From Ruminococcus sp. (GTDB taxonomy: Bacteria > Bacillota > Clostridia > Oscillospirales > Ruminococcaceae), in contig JAHABC010000007.1 of assembly GCA_018376535.1 (NCBI GenBank), positions 24,966-88,965 on the forward strand: a DNA stretch of 64,000 bases, given 5' to 3'. The notes beneath the pieces were generated by a model that had not been told where the DNA came from, did not search any database, and saw nothing but the letters and a program-made list of their open reading frames with translations. This document shows positions 33,249 through 43,455 of this stretch, piece by piece. The position numbers and the translations under genes were made by a program. The first letter of the stretch is position 1. Each line of letters starts with the position of its first letter.

Positions 33249-34211
33249 TTAGATAGAAATTTCATTAGCTATATTGTATAGGTCTACTGGGAAAGATTTC
33301 TTCATAGATAGAGCATCTTGGATATCAAAGTCAGTAATCTTATTATCAACCATACCAACTACTCTGTTACCGATGCCTTGTTCTAGTAAATCTACAGCGT
33401 AGCTACCCATTTGAGTTGCTACAACTCTATCTCTAACAGTAGGAGAACCTCCACGTTGAACGTGTCCTAGTACTGTAGCACGAGATTCAATACCAGTCTT
33501 TTCTTGAATTTGATTAGCAATCTTTTCAGCACTTTCCTTAATGCCCTCAGAGATTACTATAACAAAGTGAGTCTTACCTAAAGTTTTAGATTGTAACATC
33601 TTTTTAGCAACATCGTCCAAATTATACTCAACTTCTGGAACTAATATTGCAGTAGCTCCACATGAGATGCCAGTGTTAAGAGCAATATAACCTGCACCTC
33701 TACCCATAACTTCAACTACAGAACAACGGTCATGGGATTGAGCAGTATCTGTAATTCTGTCAATCATTTCACGAGCGGTATTCATAGCAGTATCATAACC
33801 GATAGTGTATTCAGTACAAGGGATATCGTTATCAATAGTACCAGGTAGGCCAACACAAAGTATACCTCTTGCTGATAGGTCAGCAGCACCACGGAAAGAA
33901 CCATCTCCACCGATAACTACAATACCTTCAAGACCTAATTCTTCACACTTAGCCTTAGCCTTTTGTAGACCTTCTTCATATCTAAACTCTGGACATCTAG
34001 CAGTGTAGATACAAGTACCTCCTCTTTGAATAATACCAGAAACACTTCTTTTTTCCATTTTAAAAACGTCACCACTAATAAGACCACAGTAGCCACGTCT
34101 AATTCCGTAAACTTCCATGCCTCTGTTAAGAGCTGTTCTAGCAACTGCACGAACAGCAGCGTTCATTCCTGGAGCGTCTCCGCCACTAGTAAGAATACCA
34201 ATAGTTTTCAT
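33249..34211 (-). CDS. pfkA: ATP-dependent 6-phosphofructokinase
   Basis: This 320-residue enzyme commits sugar to glycolysis. It has ILTSGGDAPGMNAAVRAVAR (ATP loop), VVIGGDGSFRGA, whose GGDGS favours ATP over pyrophosphate as phosphoryl donor, and GLPGTIDNDIPCTEYTIGYDTA with the catalytic Asp. SGIIQRGGT and LGHVQRGGSPT match the bacterial tetrameric, allosteric form. Although it follows dnaE in the same direction, it has its own promoter at 34330-34358 and a leader of about 115 bases. Confidence 0.97.
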   Translation of the reverse strand: MKTIGILTSGGDAPGMNAAVRAVARTALNRGMEVYGIRRGYCGLISGDVFKMEKRSVSGIIQRGGTCIYTARCPEFRYEEGLQKAKAKCEELGLEGIVVIGGDGSFRGAADLSARGILCVGLPGTIDNDIPCTEYTIGYDTAMNTAREMIDRITDTAQSHDRCSVVEVMGRGAGYIALNTGISCGATAILVPEVEYNLDDVAKKMLQSKTLGKTHFVIVISEGIKESAEKIANQIQEKTGIESRATVLGHVQRGGSPTVRDRVVATQMGSYAVDLLEQGIGNRVVGMVDNKITDFDIQDALSMKKSFPVDLYNIANEISI

Positions 34212-34329
34212 AATAAAAAAACTCCCATCTGCTTACGCAATAATTTTAAAATATGTTACCTCACAAATTAGATAAGTTCGCACTACTACGATTTACTTTT
34301 TTGCAAGTTGATTATTTCAATCAAATATT

Positions 34330-34358
34330 ATTCTATCATACTTTTTTATACAAGTCAA
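34330..34358 (-). promoter_or_regulatory. Promoter of pfkA
   Basis: On the minus strand TTGACT (34353-34358) and TAGAAT (34330-34335) are 17 bases apart, with a TGA extension. Confidence 0.75.
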
Positions 34359-34424
34359 GATAAGTTTGGTTAATTTGTAAAATAACAGAGAATATTATAC
34401 TTTTATGCCCTTGGATTATTGGAT

Positions 34425-37400
34425 TTAATCAAACTTGAACTTTAATTTGAAAGTTTTTAAAACGTTTATAACCTCTTGATTAAGTTCTGTCATGGGATTG
34501 TTTTTAGGTATAAACTTCTTTTTCTTGTCTAGCCAGAATATCTTTATAGGAATTTTTCCATAGCTAGAGTTTAATCTGTTGCACACTTCTGATGCCTTAG
34601 ATAAATCTTGAGTGGTGGCGTATATACATAGACTAATACGTTGTAAGTATGGCTTTACTTCTGGAATGTTTGCGTAGTATATCGGATTTTTTACAAAATC
34701 TTGTATAGGAATAATACTATCGGCTAGTATACTGCAAGAGTCATCTTTAACGGATATCTTTCCACTGATATATACAATCGTATCCTTTAATATGGCGTTG
34801 CCTATCTGCTGATATATGCTTGGAAATACTACTGTATCCATAGATTGTACTGCATCTTCTACGTTTAAAAAGCACATACTTTCACCCTTTTTTGTGGTAT
34901 GAGGTTTAACTTCCGATATATAACATATTAAACTTACTCTGTTTATGTTCTGTCTGTTAGAAGTTCTATCTAATATACTAGATACGGTATCTAACTTTAA
35001 GATATCTTTATATATAGAATACTCTTTCAACGGGTGACCACTGATATACATTCCAGTGACCTCTCGTTCCATGCTTAGCAGTTGAGCATTGGAAAACTCG
35101 TCCATACTTGGAATAGTATAATCTTTAGTAGCAACGTTAGACATTTCGCCAAATAAATCTAATTGACCTTCTATTTCTGTAGAGTAGCTACTATTAGAAT
35201 ATAAGTTCATAATACTATCCAAACTGGAAAGCATTTGATTTCTATTATAGTTTAATCCATCAAAAGCACCAGCCTTGATTAAACTTTCTATAGCACGTCT
35301 ATTTACATCTGAACAGTTTGCCATACGCTTACAGAAATCTTTAATAGATGTGAACTTCCCATGCGAACTTCTTTCTAAGACTATATTCTTTATCATGCCC
35401 TTGCCTAGATTTTTAATGGCTAACAAACCAAATCTAATGGCGTTCTTGGATATGGTAAAATTTTCATAACTTTCATTTATGTGTGGACTTAATATCTTTA
35501 CACCATTACTTTCACACTCTGCGATATATTCCATTAACTTTGATGTGTTCAAAGGTATGCTACTCATAAGTGATGCCATATATTCGGTAAAGTAATGACA
35601 TCTTAAATACGCCGTTTGATACGATAAGTACGCATAACAAGTCGCATGAGATTTATTAAAAGCATATGATGCAAAACTAACCATCTTATCAAATATTTTA
35701 TTAGCAATATCTACAGGAACTCCGTTAGCTACTGCACCTACGCAGTTTATACTTCCATCGGAATTTTTATCGCCATATATAAAGCTATTGCGTTCTTTTA
35801 GCATTACATCGTGTTTTTTCTTAGCCATAGCACGTCTAACAATGTCAGCACGACCATAGGAGTACCCCGCAAGAGTTCTAAAAATTTCCATAACTTGTTC
35901 TTGATATACTATACAACCATAAGTAACCTCTAGGATTGGTTTCAATAGTGGAGTATCATAAACTATGTTATTTGGATTGTGTTTATTTTCAATATATTTA
36001 GGAATACTATCCATAGGCCCTGGACGATACAACGCTAATACTGCTATTAAATCTTCTATGTTCTTTGGAACTAGTTTTATTAACACATCTGTTATACCTG
36101 AACTTTCAAATTGAAAAACTCCAAGAGTTTTTCCCTTAGCTAACATAGAGTACACTTCGATATCATCTATTGGAATGTTATCTATATTAAAAGTTGGATT
36201 GTCTTTTCTAATGTAATCTTGACAGTACTTTATGACGGTTAAGTTTCTTAAACCTAAGAAATCCATCTTAAGAAGTCCTAAACTTTCCAGAGCCTCTGTA
36301 GTGTATTGAGTTACAATAACGTTATCATTTTTTTTAATGGGAACTAAGTCGCTTATTGGCAATGCAGATATTATAACTCCCGCAGCGTGTGTAGATGTAT
36401 TTCTAGGCATACCCTCAAGACGTTTAGCAATATCTAATAGATTTTTAACCTTAGCATCGGTATCGTACAGATGCTTAAACTCAGAATTTTCTTGAAGTAC
36501 ACTATCTATGGATACATCTAAGTTAGGCTTATTTGGAATGTAGTTGGCTATCTTGTTACAGATACTATAAGGCAATCCTAGTACCCTACCAACATCACGA
36601 ATAGAACCTCTTGCACCCATAGTTCCGAAAGTTATAATTTGAGCAACTCTATCCGAACCATAACGTTGAGTAACGTAATCTATGACCTTTTGACGACCTT
36701 CTATACAGAAATCTATATCAAAATCGGGCATAGTAACACGTTCGGGATTTAAAAATCTTTCAAATAGCAAAGAGTACTCTATTGGATTTATATTGGTAAT
36801 ATGCAAACAGTAAGCACATATACTTCCTGCACCAGAACCACGTCCACAACCTACTGGAATATCATTACTTCTAGCAAAGTTGATATAATCCCAAACTATT
36901 AAAAAGTAATCTATATAGCCCATATTTGTGATTACATCTATTTCATAGTTCATGCGATTTAAAACCTCACTACTAGGATTACTTCCAAAACGTTCTTTTA
37001 GACCGTCATAACAGAGTTTTTTGAAGTATTCAACATTGTCAGAAACTCCCATGGCTTTGTACTTTGGAAGTTTAATCTCTCCAAACTTAAAAGATATGTT
37101 ACATCTATTGGCTATAACTTGAGTATTTTCCAAGGCTTGTGGAAAGTTCTTAAATAGTTGATACATCTCATCATAAGATTTTATATAAAATTCATTAGTT
37201 GGAAACTTCATTCTGTCTTTGGCATCTACGGTAGTTTGAGTTTGTATACATAGTAGAATGTCTTGAATTTCAGCATCGGATTTTTTAATGTAATGAGCAT
37301 CATTTGTGGCAACTATTGGAATGTTGGTTTCAAGACTAAGTTTGTATATCAATGGAAGTATAGATACCTCTTTTTGTAGTCCATGATTTTGAACTTCCAA

Positions 37401-37925
37401 ATAGTAGTTATCCTTGCCGAATATGTTTTGATATTCTAAAGCTACCTCTTTGGCGTGTTGATAGTCACCTATAATAAGATTTCTAGCAACCTCACCTACT
37501 ATACACCCAGATAAGCATATTAAACCTTTATGATACTTTTTTAAAAGTTCTAAATCTACACGAGGTTTACCGTAAAAGCCCTCAGTATTTGCTAAAGATA
37601 TCAACTTAATTAGATTATCATACCCTTGATTATTTTCGCAAAGCAATATTAAATGGTAAGGGTTTTTATCTAAATGGAAATCCTTATCGTGACGACTTCT
37701 AGGAGCTACATACACTTCACACCCTATGATAGCTTTTATATTGTTAGCTAGAGCCTGTTTATAGAACTCAATAGCACCATACATACAGCCGTGGTCGGTG
37801 ATGGCTACAGAAGTTTGTCCTAAACTTTTAACATAAGATATCAACTCATTAATTCTACAAGCACCGTCTAGTAGACTATATTCGCTATGCACATGAAGAT
37901 GTGTAAACTGATTTAAACTATCCAA
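34425..37925 (-). CDS. dnaE: DNA polymerase III alpha subunit (DnaE type)
   Basis: This replicative polymerase of about 1166 residues has a PHP domain at the N-terminus (FTHLHVHSEYSLLDGACRI), the polymerase core with GCGRGSGAGSICAYCL and the catalytic PDFDIDFC, the PHP-linked KSHATCYAYLSYQTAYLRCHY, and an OB domain late (VSLICYISEVKPHTTKKGESMCFLNVEDA). Low-GC Gram-positives carry both PolC and DnaE; PolC is not in this window. The GTG at 37934 abuts AAGGAG, so TTG at 37925, after a T-run, is the better start. It is grouped with whiA, rapZ, murB and hprK. Confidence 0.97.
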   Translation of the reverse strand: MDSLNQFTHLHVHSEYSLLDGACRINELISYVKSLGQTSVAITDHGCMYGAIEFYKQALANNIKAIIGCEVYVAPRSRHDKDFHLDKNPYHLILLCENNQGYDNLIKLISLANTEGFYGKPRVDLELLKKYHKGLICLSGCIVGEVARNLIIGDYQHAKEVALEYQNIFGKDNYYLEVQNHGLQKEVSILPLIYKLSLETNIPIVATNDAHYIKKSDAEIQDILLCIQTQTTVDAKDRMKFPTNEFYIKSYDEMYQLFKNFPQALENTQVIANRCNISFKFGEIKLPKYKAMGVSDNVEYFKKLCYDGLKERFGSNPSSEVLNRMNYEIDVITNMGYIDYFLIVWDYINFARSNDIPVGCGRGSGAGSICAYCLHITNINPIEYSLLFERFLNPERVTMPDFDIDFCIEGRQKVIDYVTQRYGSDRVAQIITFGTMGARGSIRDVGRVLGLPYSICNKIANYIPNKPNLDVSIDSVLQENSEFKHLYDTDAKVKNLLDIAKRLEGMPRNTSTHAAGVIISALPISDLVPIKKNDNVIVTQYTTEALESLGLLKMDFLGLRNLTVIKYCQDYIRKDNPTFNIDNIPIDDIEVYSMLAKGKTLGVFQFESSGITDVLIKLVPKNIEDLIAVLALYRPGPMDSIPKYIENKHNPNNIVYDTPLLKPILEVTYGCIVYQEQVMEIFRTLAGYSYGRADIVRRAMAKKKHDVMLKERNSFIYGDKNSDGSINCVGAVANGVPVDIANKIFDKMVSFASYAFNKSHATCYAYLSYQTAYLRCHYFTEYMASLMSSIPLNTSKLMEYIAECESNGVKILSPHINESYENFTISKNAIRFGLLAIKNLGKGMIKNIVLERSSHGKFTSIKDFCKRMANCSDVNRRAIESLIKAGAFDGLNYNRNQMLSSLDSIMNLYSNSSYSTEIEGQLDLFGEMSNVATKDYTIPSMDEFSNAQLLSMEREVTGMYISGHPLKEYSIYKDILKLDTVSSILDRTSNRQNINRVSLICYISEVKPHTTKKGESMCFLNVEDAVQSMDTVVFPSIYQQIGNAILKDTIVYISGKISVKDDSCSILADSIIPIQDFVKNPIYYANIPEVKPYLQRISLCIYATTQDLSKASEVCNRLNSSYGKIPIKIFWLDKKKKFIPKNNPMTELNQEVINVLKTFKLKFKFD

Positions 37926-37947
37926 AAAAAACACTCCTTAATGAAAA

Positions 37948-38865
37948 CTAATCTTTGTAAGAACCGTCTTTAATCTGTTGGGCTATAGTGGATATCTTTT
38001 GTAAGCGTCTGCTTAAACCAGAACGTCCGATAGGTTCTTCAAACTGTTCGCAGAGTTCTCTTAAAGACATATCAGGATTTTCCAATCTAATATAAGCAGT
38101 TTCCACCAATACCAATGGCAGATTATCTATACCTATAGTACTTTCAATATATTCAATATCATCTACTTGTTTTTGAATAGCGTTTAAACTTCTGGTATAG
38201 TTAGCCTTTTCGCAGTTGCTACGTCTGTTGAGCCTATTCTGTAACGATTTAAATATTTTAACGTTCATAATTTCCAAAGTAGAACTTTCTGCACCCATAA
38301 AAGTTAGAATATCTTCTATTTTTTCGCTACCCTTTGTGTAGACTATGTAGAAATTTTTTCTTAATATTATTTTAAAATCCAAGCCGAAACTAGTCAATAG
38401 GGTTAGTAAATCGTTAGCAAGAACCTCTTGCGATACCGAAAATTCTAGGTGATACTCCTTATTGGGATTGCTTACACTACCACATACTAAAAAAACTCCC
38501 GATATAAATGCTGTGATACTATTATTATCAATCTTAGTTAGGTCTATTTGATGCGTGGATTGTATATTAAACTCATCTATAATACTATTATAGTCACTAG
38601 AGGAAAATTTAAACGTATATGATTTATCATCATTTTGTAAAACTTTTTCAATGCAATCAACAGAGATATTCTTAGATAGATTTTTAACTAACTTTGGAAA
38701 TATTTCGGCAAGTTCAAGACACTCTGTTCTAAAAGATGTATCGCCGTTGTATGAAAATCTATGTGAGAATAATAACAGACCGTACAGACAAGCATACTTC
38801 TTGTCACGGTCTGTTAGTTTGGTGCAAAGTTCTTTTTTTATTTGGTTAGAAAAATTTTCGTTCAT
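37948..38865 (-). CDS. whiA: Sporulation/division regulator WhiA
   Basis: This protein of 305 residues combines a LAGLIDADG-like homing-endonuclease fold with a C-terminal helix-turn-helix. It is needed for sporulation in actinomycetes and for division and chromosome segregation in Firmicutes. Seen here: KKELCTKLTDRDKKYACLYGLLLF, AFISGVFLVCGSVSNPNKEYHLEF, RRSNCEKANYTRSLNAIQKQ and the HTH LRELCEQFEEPIGRSGLSRRLQKISTIAQ. The ATG at 38865 has AAAGGAG upstream; the frame stays open to 38931. It follows rapZ directly; the yvcK gene usually between them is absent. Confidence 0.94.
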   Translation of the reverse strand: MNENFSNQIKKELCTKLTDRDKKYACLYGLLLFSHRFSYNGDTSFRTECLELAEIFPKLVKNLSKNISVDCIEKVLQNDDKSYTFKFSSSDYNSIIDEFNIQSTHQIDLTKIDNNSITAFISGVFLVCGSVSNPNKEYHLEFSVSQEVLANDLLTLLTSFGLDFKIILRKNFYIVYTKGSEKIEDILTFMGAESSTLEIMNVKIFKSLQNRLNRRSNCEKANYTRSLNAIQKQVDDIEYIESTIGIDNLPLVLVETAYIRLENPDMSLRELCEQFEEPIGRSGLSRRLQKISTIAQQIKDGSYKD

Positions 38866-38940
38866 TAGATAAAAAACTCCTTTTATAATAGATAATCTTG
38901 TATAGAACGTCACAATAGATATTCCATACAAGATACTATA

Positions 38941-39798
38941 CTACTTTTCAATATCTCTATGAGTGGTTATAACCTTATAACCTTTATCGATAAAATGCTT
39001 ACTAACCAACTCGGTAAACGTTGCACTACGATGTTTTCCTCCAGTACAACCGAAAGCAATCACTAGTTGACTTTTTCCCTCATGAATGTATAACGGAATT
39101 AAAAAGTCTAAGAGGTCGTTAATCTTAACTAGCAGTTGTTTAGATTGCTCAAAACTCATTACATAGTTACGGATACATTCTTCACGTCCTGTATGTTCTT
39201 TCAATTCAGGGATATAATAAGGATTAGGTAAACATCTAACATCGAAAATCAAATCAGCTTCAGCAGTAGCACCGTACTTAAAGCCAAAAGACATGACTTT
39301 AATAATCATGCTATCCGATTGGTGTGCTAGGAATATTTTAGTAATCTGTTCTTTAAGTTGTGAATTGGAAAGGTATGAAGTATCTATGTAGAAGTCGCTC
39401 ATTTCACGGAGTTCATTAAGTTGTTCACGTTCAAAAGCTATAGCCTTGCTCAAACAAGATTTAAACTGTAAATCAAGGGGGTGTTTACGTCTAGTTTCCT
39501 TGTAACGCTTGATAATAACCTCATTAGATGCCTCTAGGTACAGAATTTTAACGTTTATATTCATCTTAGCCAACTCTTTGCAACTGGTAGCAATCTCAGA
39601 GAACATATCACCAGCACGAATATCTACGGCTATGGCAACCTTGGAATACTTCTCCTCTGAGTTGACGCATATTTCACCAAACTTAGTTATAAGTTTAGGA
39701 GGCATATTATCTATGCAATAAAAACCTATATCCTCTAGGACGTTCATAGCATAAGATTTTCCAGCACCAGATAAACCAGTTACTACTACAAATTGCAT
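38941..39798 (-). CDS. rapZ: RNase adapter protein RapZ / YvcJ (P-loop)
   Basis: This 285-residue nucleotide-binding protein has a P-loop at the N-terminus (FVVVTGLSGAGKSYAMNVLEDIGFYCIDNMP) and a conserved C-terminal domain (MSFGFKYGATAEADLIFDVRCLPNPYYIPEL, then IAFGCTGGKHRSATFTELV). In E. coli RapZ guides RNase E to GlmZ sRNA in response to glucosamine 6-phosphate; in Bacillus YvcJ affects competence. Its neighbours murB and hprK fit a link to wall precursors and carbon status. Confidence 0.94.
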   Translation of the reverse strand: MQFVVVTGLSGAGKSYAMNVLEDIGFYCIDNMPPKLITKFGEICVNSEEKYSKVAIAVDIRAGDMFSEIATSCKELAKMNINVKILYLEASNEVIIKRYKETRRKHPLDLQFKSCLSKAIAFEREQLNELREMSDFYIDTSYLSNSQLKEQITKIFLAHQSDSMIIKVMSFGFKYGATAEADLIFDVRCLPNPYYIPELKEHTGREECIRNYVMSFEQSKQLLVKINDLLDFLIPLYIHEGKSQLVIAFGCTGGKHRSATFTELVSKHFIDKGYKVITTHRDIEK

Positions 39799-39816
39799 AA
39801 AAATACCACCTTTCGA

Positions 39817-40728
39817 TTACTTTAAAATTTTAGGTTCAAGTTCCAAAGTATAGCCTGTCTTTTCATGGACTATTCTAATTACCTCATTGGTAAGTTTAAG
39901 AATATCGTTACAAGTAGCGTTGCCTTTATTTATGACAAATCCACAATGCTTTTCGCTAACTTGAGCATCACCATAGGAAAAACCTCTCAAACCACACTCA
40001 TCAATCAACTTAGATGCGTAGTTTCCTACTGGTCGCTTGAACGTACTTCCTGCACTAGGATATTCAAGAGGTTGCTTATCGTTACGAGCCTTAATGAGTT
40101 CGTTCATTTTAGATTTAATAGTATCGTAATCACCTTTGGCACACTGCATAGTAACCGATACTATTACACAACCTTCAATATCACTGAATATACTATGCCT
40201 ATAAGATAGTTGCATATCTTTAGCTAAGATGGATTTCAACTCTCCTTGATTAGTAACATACTCTGCACTAACTACAACGTCTACCATTTCACCACCATAA
40301 GCACCAGCATTCATTAGTAAAGCACCGCCAACACTTCCAGGGATACCATATGCAAACTCTAAACCAGTTAGACAGTTTTCTAAAGCTTTAGTGCATACAC
40401 TCTTTAAGAAAGCTCCAGATAGTGCCTTTATGTTGCCATTTGGAAGTACTTCAACGTTAGAAAAATCTCTACCTAGATGAAGTATAACGCCATCAAAACC
40501 GTTGTCAGATACTATAACGTTGCTACCATTACCAAGTATAGCATATTTAACATCGTTTTTGTTACAAAAAGATACTACTTTGCATATGCAATCCACACTA
40601 GAAACCTCTATGAACAGTTTGCAATTACCTCCTACTTTAAAGGTGGTGTGCTTACTAAGAGGCTCATCTATTGAACTTTTACAACCTATTTGATTGCATA
40701 GTTGTATAAGGTTAGAAATATATGGCAT
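39817..40728 (-). CDS. murB: UDP-N-acetylenolpyruvoylglucosamine reductase
   Basis: This 303-residue FAD enzyme reduces UDP-GlcNAc-enolpyruvate to UDP-MurNAc. It has HTTFKVGGNCKLFIEV, YAILGNGSNVIVSDNGFDGVILHL (FAD site), GLEFAYGIPGSVGGALLMNAGAYGGEM, SYRHSIF, the catalytic Ser in YPSAGSTFKRP and SEKHCGFVINKGNATCNDI. It is a type II enzyme of normal length. It lies 82 bases downstream of hprK in the same direction. Confidence 0.97.
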   Translation of the reverse strand: MPYISNLIQLCNQIGCKSSIDEPLSKHTTFKVGGNCKLFIEVSSVDCICKVVSFCNKNDVKYAILGNGSNVIVSDNGFDGVILHLGRDFSNVEVLPNGNIKALSGAFLKSVCTKALENCLTGLEFAYGIPGSVGGALLMNAGAYGGEMVDVVVSAEYVTNQGELKSILAKDMQLSYRHSIFSDIEGCVIVSVTMQCAKGDYDTIKSKMNELIKARNDKQPLEYPSAGSTFKRPVGNYASKLIDECGLRGFSYGDAQVSEKHCGFVINKGNATCNDILKLTNEVIRIVHEKTGYTLELEPKILK

Positions 40729-40810
40729 AATATAAAATCAATCCAATCTATAAAGAATAAAGTTAAGCTAAAGGAACGTTTTTTTAAGAGCGTTCCTTTA
40801 GAGAATATCG

Positions 40811-41788
40811 TTACATTTGGTCAATATCATCGATATTTTTAAAAGTTTCATTGTGTTCCAGTTGAAGTCCCAACTTGTGTAGGAGTTCATGAGCAGCATT
40901 ATAGCCCATTTCTTTCTGTCTATTGTTCATGGCAGCGACTTCAAGAATTACAGCTAAGTTTCTACCAGGTCTAACTGGAATTGTTACCGATGGAACGTTA
41001 ATTCCTAAGATGTTAGTATATTCGGTATCCACGCCCATACGGTCGTAGAGTTTTTCCGAGTTCCACTGTTCTAACTCAACGATAAGGTCTATCTGTTGAG
41101 TCATTTTAACAGCACCAATACCGAACAATCTTCTAGCGTTTACTATGCCAATGCCACGAAGTTCTAAGAAGTGTCTAATATTATCTGGGGAACTACCCAT
41201 TAATGTAGAGTTAGATATTCTTTTAATTTCTACGGCATCATCGGCTACAAGACGGTGACCTCTCTTAACAAGTTCTATGGCAGTTTCCGATTTACCTACG
41301 CCACTTTCTCCCATTATTAGAACGCCTTCGCCGTATATTTCAATAAGAACTCCATGGCGAGTAATTCTAGGTGCTAAACTTGTGTTTAAAAAAGATATCA
41401 AACCTGCAATGAATGATGCAGTAGTATCTTTAGTTCTAAGTAGAGTGATACTATACTTTTTAGATAGTTCAATCATTTCATCAAAACAAGGAAGTTCTCT
41501 GGTAATGATTAAAGCTGGTATCTTATGAGAGAATAGTTCTTCTAACTTAGAAGTTCTTTCTTCTTGAGATAGCGTTTCAAGATAAGCGTGTTCCATGTTT
41601 CCAATAACTTGAATACGTTCATGGTTAAAGTATTCGTAGAAGCCCATTAATTGTAACCCTGGACGAGTAACATCATTTTCGTCTATTAGTATGGAGTTAG
41701 GGTCTATAGGCATACTAACCTTTTCCAAGTCAAATTCTTCTATTATCTTAGCTAGAGAAACGTTGTACTTTTTGGAAATTGCAGACAT
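40811..41788 (-). CDS. hprK: HPr kinase/phosphorylase
   Basis: This 325-residue bifunctional enzyme phosphorylates and dephosphorylates HPr at Ser46, the key switch of carbon catabolite control in Firmicutes. It has an N-terminal regulatory domain, Walker A LIMGESGVGKSETAIELVKRGHRLVADD, the HprK signature LRGIGIVNARRLFGIGAVK, and the C-terminal PVRPGRNLAVILEVAAMNNRQKEMGYNAAHELLHKL. Presence of hprK implies CcpA-type control of the fibre genes. It is first in its operon. Confidence 0.97.
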   Translation of the reverse strand: MSAISKKYNVSLAKIIEEFDLEKVSMPIDPNSILIDENDVTRPGLQLMGFYEYFNHERIQVIGNMEHAYLETLSQEERTSKLEELFSHKIPALIITRELPCFDEMIELSKKYSITLLRTKDTTASFIAGLISFLNTSLAPRITRHGVLIEIYGEGVLIMGESGVGKSETAIELVKRGHRLVADDAVEIKRISNSTLMGSSPDNIRHFLELRGIGIVNARRLFGIGAVKMTQQIDLIVELEQWNSEKLYDRMGVDTEYTNILGINVPSVTIPVRPGRNLAVILEVAAMNNRQKEMGYNAAHELLHKLGLQLEHNETFKNIDDIDQM

Positions 41789-41838
41789 ATTTTATTCCTC
41801 CTTAACGTTAAATTATCTGTAGGATATTTCTACATAAT

Positions 41839-41867
41839 ATTATACACTAATATTGTTTTTTTTTCAA
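41839..41867 (-). promoter_or_regulatory. Promoter of the hprK operon
   Basis: On the minus strand TTGAAA (41862-41867) and TATAAT (41839-41844) are 17 bases apart. Confidence 0.75.
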
Positions 41868-41924
41868 GATGTATTCACATATTATAGATAAAAACTTTTT
41901 CTCAGAAAGGATATTGTTTGTTCA

Positions 41925-43454
41925 ATGCGTTCGATATTAAAGTATCTAACTTGGAGGCTAGTAACTATAGGTTTAGTCATACTACTTCAATTGATTATGT
42001 TTGTAACCTTATTTATGGGTTTATGGAACTGTTCAATATATGTTCAAATGGTGCTGAAAGTGATAAGTATAGTGTTTACTTTGATAGTCTTTAATAGCAA
42101 TAGTAATCCTGCATTTAAGATATCTTGGATTATCGTAATATTGATAATACCTCTAGGTTGGATATTATACTTACTATTTCATGGAACGTACTCCTCTAAA
42201 AAAGAAGTTATAAAGTATTCCGACTGTATGGATTTAACATCTAAGTATAATGTAATCAACGATAACATACTTCTTGAGCTTAAGCAAGAAAATCCAGAGT
42301 TTGCCAAACTATGTCAGTATGTACAGAATACTTCCAATATGACCGTCTTTAAAAATACAGATACTAAGTTCTATCCATGTGGAGAATACTTCTTTGAGGA
42401 ATATATCGAAAGTTTAAAGTCTGCTAAAAAGTATATATTTTTGGAATACTTTATAATCTCCAACGGCTTTATGTGGAATACTATATTGGATATCTTAAAA
42501 AGTAAAGCTAGTAACGGTGTGGAAGTTCGTCTAATGTATGATGATATGGGTACTATAAGTTTGCTAAGACATCACTATGATGACTACTTGAACTCTTTAG
42601 GTATAAAAACCGTGATTTTTAACAGAATAAAAGCCTTTCCTAACTCTAGTATAAACTTTCGTGACCACCGAAAGATTACCATTATAGATGGTTATATGGC
42701 TTTTACTGGAGGCTTAAACTTATCCGATGAGTATATAAATGTAAAGCAACGTTTCGGCTATTGGAAAGATAGTGCTATTAAACTTCAAGGTGATGGAGTT
42801 AAATCCATGGTATTGATGTATCTTCAACTTTGGAACTACTCCTCCTATGATGATAAAAACTCTAACTTAGATAAGTATTTTTCTAATATTAGTGGCACAT
42901 CTACGGGATACGTTCAATCGTTCTATGATAACCCATTTAGTAAAAAGTTGATATCCGAAAGCGTATATATGGCAATCATAAACAACGCTAAAGATTATGT
43001 ATATATATGCACTCCATATTTAATACTGGATAACGAAATGATAACTACTCTAAAATATGCCTCTGCTAGTGGCGTAGATGTTAGAATTGTTACTCCTAGT
43101 ATTCCAGATAAAAAACGTGTTAATGAAGTTACTCGTTCAAACTATGTGGAACTATTAAAATCAGGAGTTAGAATTTTTGAGTTTAAAGATGGATTTATTC
43201 ATTCTAAGACTATAGTATCCGATGACGCTTATGCCGTGGTAGGTACTGCCAACTTCGACTTTAGAAGTTTTTATATGCACTTTGAAAATAGTATCTTAAT
43301 GTTTAAAACTGATGCCGTTATGCAAGTAAAATCCGATTGCTTAGATATTTTTGATAATATCTCTACTGAAGTTAAGTATCAAGATAGTATTAGTGTACCT
43401 ATATCCAAAAAGATTTGGAGGTTCATTTTAAGACTATTTTCCCCAATTATGTAA
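41925..43454 (+). CDS. cls: Cardiolipin synthase (phospholipase D family)
   Basis: This 509-residue membrane enzyme condenses two phosphatidylglycerols to cardiolipin. Two N-terminal membrane helices (GLVILLQLIMFVTLFMGL and ISWIIVILIIPLGWILYLLF) precede two HKD motifs: FRDHRKITIIDGYMAF and IHSKTIVSDDAYAVVGTANFDFRSF. Length is that of standard Cls proteins. AGAAAGG lies 14 bases before the ATG, which is rather distant, and no alternative in-frame start is closer. Single gene, divergent from hprK. Confidence 0.93.
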   Translation: MRSILKYLTWRLVTIGLVILLQLIMFVTLFMGLWNCSIYVQMVLKVISIVFTLIVFNSNSNPAFKISWIIVILIIPLGWILYLLFHGTYSSKKEVIKYSDCMDLTSKYNVINDNILLELKQENPEFAKLCQYVQNTSNMTVFKNTDTKFYPCGEYFFEEYIESLKSAKKYIFLEYFIISNGFMWNTILDILKSKASNGVEVRLMYDDMGTISLLRHHYDDYLNSLGIKTVIFNRIKAFPNSSINFRDHRKITIIDGYMAFTGGLNLSDEYINVKQRFGYWKDSAIKLQGDGVKSMVLMYLQLWNYSSYDDKNSNLDKYFSNISGTSTGYVQSFYDNPFSKKLISESVYMAIINNAKDYVYICTPYLILDNEMITTLKYASASGVDVRIVTPSIPDKKRVNEVTRSNYVELLKSGVRIFEFKDGFIHSKTIVSDDAYAVVGTANFDFRSFYMHFENSILMFKTDAVMQVKSDCLDIFDNISTEVKYQDSISVPISKKIWRFILRLFSPIM

Positions 43455-43455
43455 A

